Positions 6,742 to 7,541 of a stretch of DNA of 7,541 bases are shown one piece after another (within the stretch, counting starts at the first letter, position 1; each line of letters begins with the position of its first letter). The translations under genes were made by a program, and so were the position numbers. Source of the DNA: Bacillota bacterium (GTDB lineage: Bacteria; Bacillota_A; Clostridia; Lachnospirales; WQUN01); NCBI GenBank assembly GCA_009786175.1, contig WQTQ01000101.1, positions 1 to 7,541 of the forward strand, written 5' to 3'. The notes below the pieces were generated by a model. The model was not told where the DNA came from. It saw only the letters and a list, made by a program, of their open reading frames with translations, and searched no databases.

Positions 6742-7541
6742 ATGATAATCACAACATTTTTAAGCGCACTTGTACGCGCAATGATAATAATGTCTGCTAC
6801 AGGCGGGGCAATTACATTGCTGCTGCTTGCAATTAAACCCCTTGTACGTCACCGGCTGCCAAAGGCCGCACAGTATTATTTTTGGCTTGTGGCATTAATG
6901 ACGTTTATGGTGCCGTTCTCGCTGATAACTTTGCCGGAAAGGGCCGCAAATACGCCGTCTATCCACAATATGGTAGAGCGCAATGTCATTTCCATAAGCG
7001 AAGACATGCGACGGCCCGCGCCGCCTGTTTCACCGGCTGTAACCGCTGTACCAACTGTACCAAGTTCCCCGGCGGCGGCATTGCCCGCATACAGTCCTAT
7101 ACAGCCAGCAGAACAGCCGGTGGTAGAATCCTTTACCTCCCCTGCCCCGTTTGTGGTGGTTAGCACAGTTCTGATGTTTTTGTACCCGTGGATGGTGCTT
7201 CTAATTGTTATTTTTAACTTAGCGGGCTATGTACGGTTTGCGGCAAAGCTACGGAGCAGTTACATTCCGGTACGTGAAAACGAACAGGAACTGCTAATAA
7301 AATTATGCGCGGGCAAACGGACCCCCCAAATATACTGTAGCAGAATAGCGGCCACACCAATGCTAATTGGTATATTCCGCCCAGTAATTGTACTGCCCAA
7401 CCGGGAATACACAGACACCCACCTGCACAGCATCTTACTTCACGAGCTAACCCACATGAGGCGTTTTGACATTACCGTAAAATGGCTGGCATTAGCCGCC
7501 TGCGCCGTACATTGGTTTAACCCGCTTGTATGGCTTGCCCG
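6742..7541 (+). CDS. BlaR1/MecR1-like M56 membrane metalloprotease (partial, C-terminus beyond right edge)
   Basis: In known systems this membrane sensor detects an outside signal and activates a zinc protease facing the cytoplasm, which leads to loss of the BlaI-type repressor. The open frame from ATG 6742 reaches the right edge, giving 266 residues. Visible parts: membrane segments at about 8-32, 46-63 and 136-160; an extracytoplasmic Pro/Ala/Val-rich stretch at about 90-130; then the protease region with the conserved PMLIGIFRPVIVLP segment (213-226), the zinc motif H234-E235-L-T-H238, and the HWFNPLVW segment (256-263) that follows it in the family. The ribosome binding site AAAGG overlaps the stop of the repressor gene, so the pair is probably co-translated. 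The C-terminal sensor is outside the window, so whether it senses beta-lactams or something else cannot be told. Confidence 0.9.
   Translation, partial: MIITTFLSALVRAMIIMSATGGAITLLLLAIKPLVRHRLPKAAQYYFWLVALMTFMVPFSLITLPERAANTPSIHNMVERNVISISEDMRRPAPPVSPAVTAVPTVPSSPAAALPAYSPIQPAEQPVVESFTSPAPFVVVSTVLMFLYPWMVLLIVIFNLAGYVRFAAKLRSSYIPVRENEQELLIKLCAGKRTPQIYCSRIAATPMLIGIFRPVIVLPNREYTDTHLHSILLHELTHMRRFDITVKWLALAACAVHWFNPLVWLA

Noticed and set aside
6876..7166. Small open frames on both strands at 6876-7166
   Set aside because: They are out-of-frame images of the proline-rich loop in the BlaR1-like gene, whose own frame is continuous with clear M56 motifs.

Overview
The window looks like a chromosomal segment from a Gram-positive, low-to-mid GC bacterium, most likely a clostridial-type member of the Bacillota. 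This is inferred from strong AGGAG-type ribosome binding sites, a BlaI/BlaR1-type regulator pair, and a thymidylate synthase that resembles the 279-residue Bacillus subtilis ThyA more than the 264-residue E. coli enzyme. The organism itself cannot be named from the sequence.

Layout. Positions 1-3268 hold a minus-strand pair: a nucleotidyltransferase-fold protein with a likely winged-helix C-terminus (start 3268), overlapping by ATGA a UvrA-family ATPase (start 2342) that runs off the left edge with about 780 residues visible. Upstream of this pair (3269-3424) are two TATAAT boxes around a perfect 9-bp inverted repeat, then a hairpin terminator. Positions 3425-6151 hold a second minus-strand operon: a DUF2130-type coiled-coil protein, thyA and folA, with a 4-bp overlap and a 10-bp gap between genes. 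Positions 6152-6354 form a divergent control region with a near-consensus rightward promoter, a candidate leftward extended -10 promoter, a perfect 24-bp palindrome and three near-matches to the BlaI/MecI operator core TACA-NN-TGTA. Rightward from 6355 come a BlaI/MecI-family repressor and, 6 bp later, a BlaR1/MecR1-like M56 membrane metalloprotease cut by the right edge.

How the genes work together. ThyA makes dTMP and releases dihydrofolate, which FolA reduces back to tetrahydrofolate, so the two form a metabolic couple. The DUF2130 gene is translationally coupled to them for unknown reasons. The BlaI-like repressor and BlaR1-like sensor should form an autoregulated module: the sensor's protease activity relieves repression. 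One operator-like site lies near the inferred start of the leftward transcript, so the module might also affect the thyA-folA operon. The nucleotidyltransferase/UvrA pair is a separate transcription unit with its own probable operator.

I found no tRNA, rRNA, CRISPR array, insertion sequence or attachment site. No gene-free stretch exceeds about 205 bases. The most interesting leads are the nucleotidyltransferase-UvrA pairing, the DUF2130-thyA coupling and the operator-rich divergent region.
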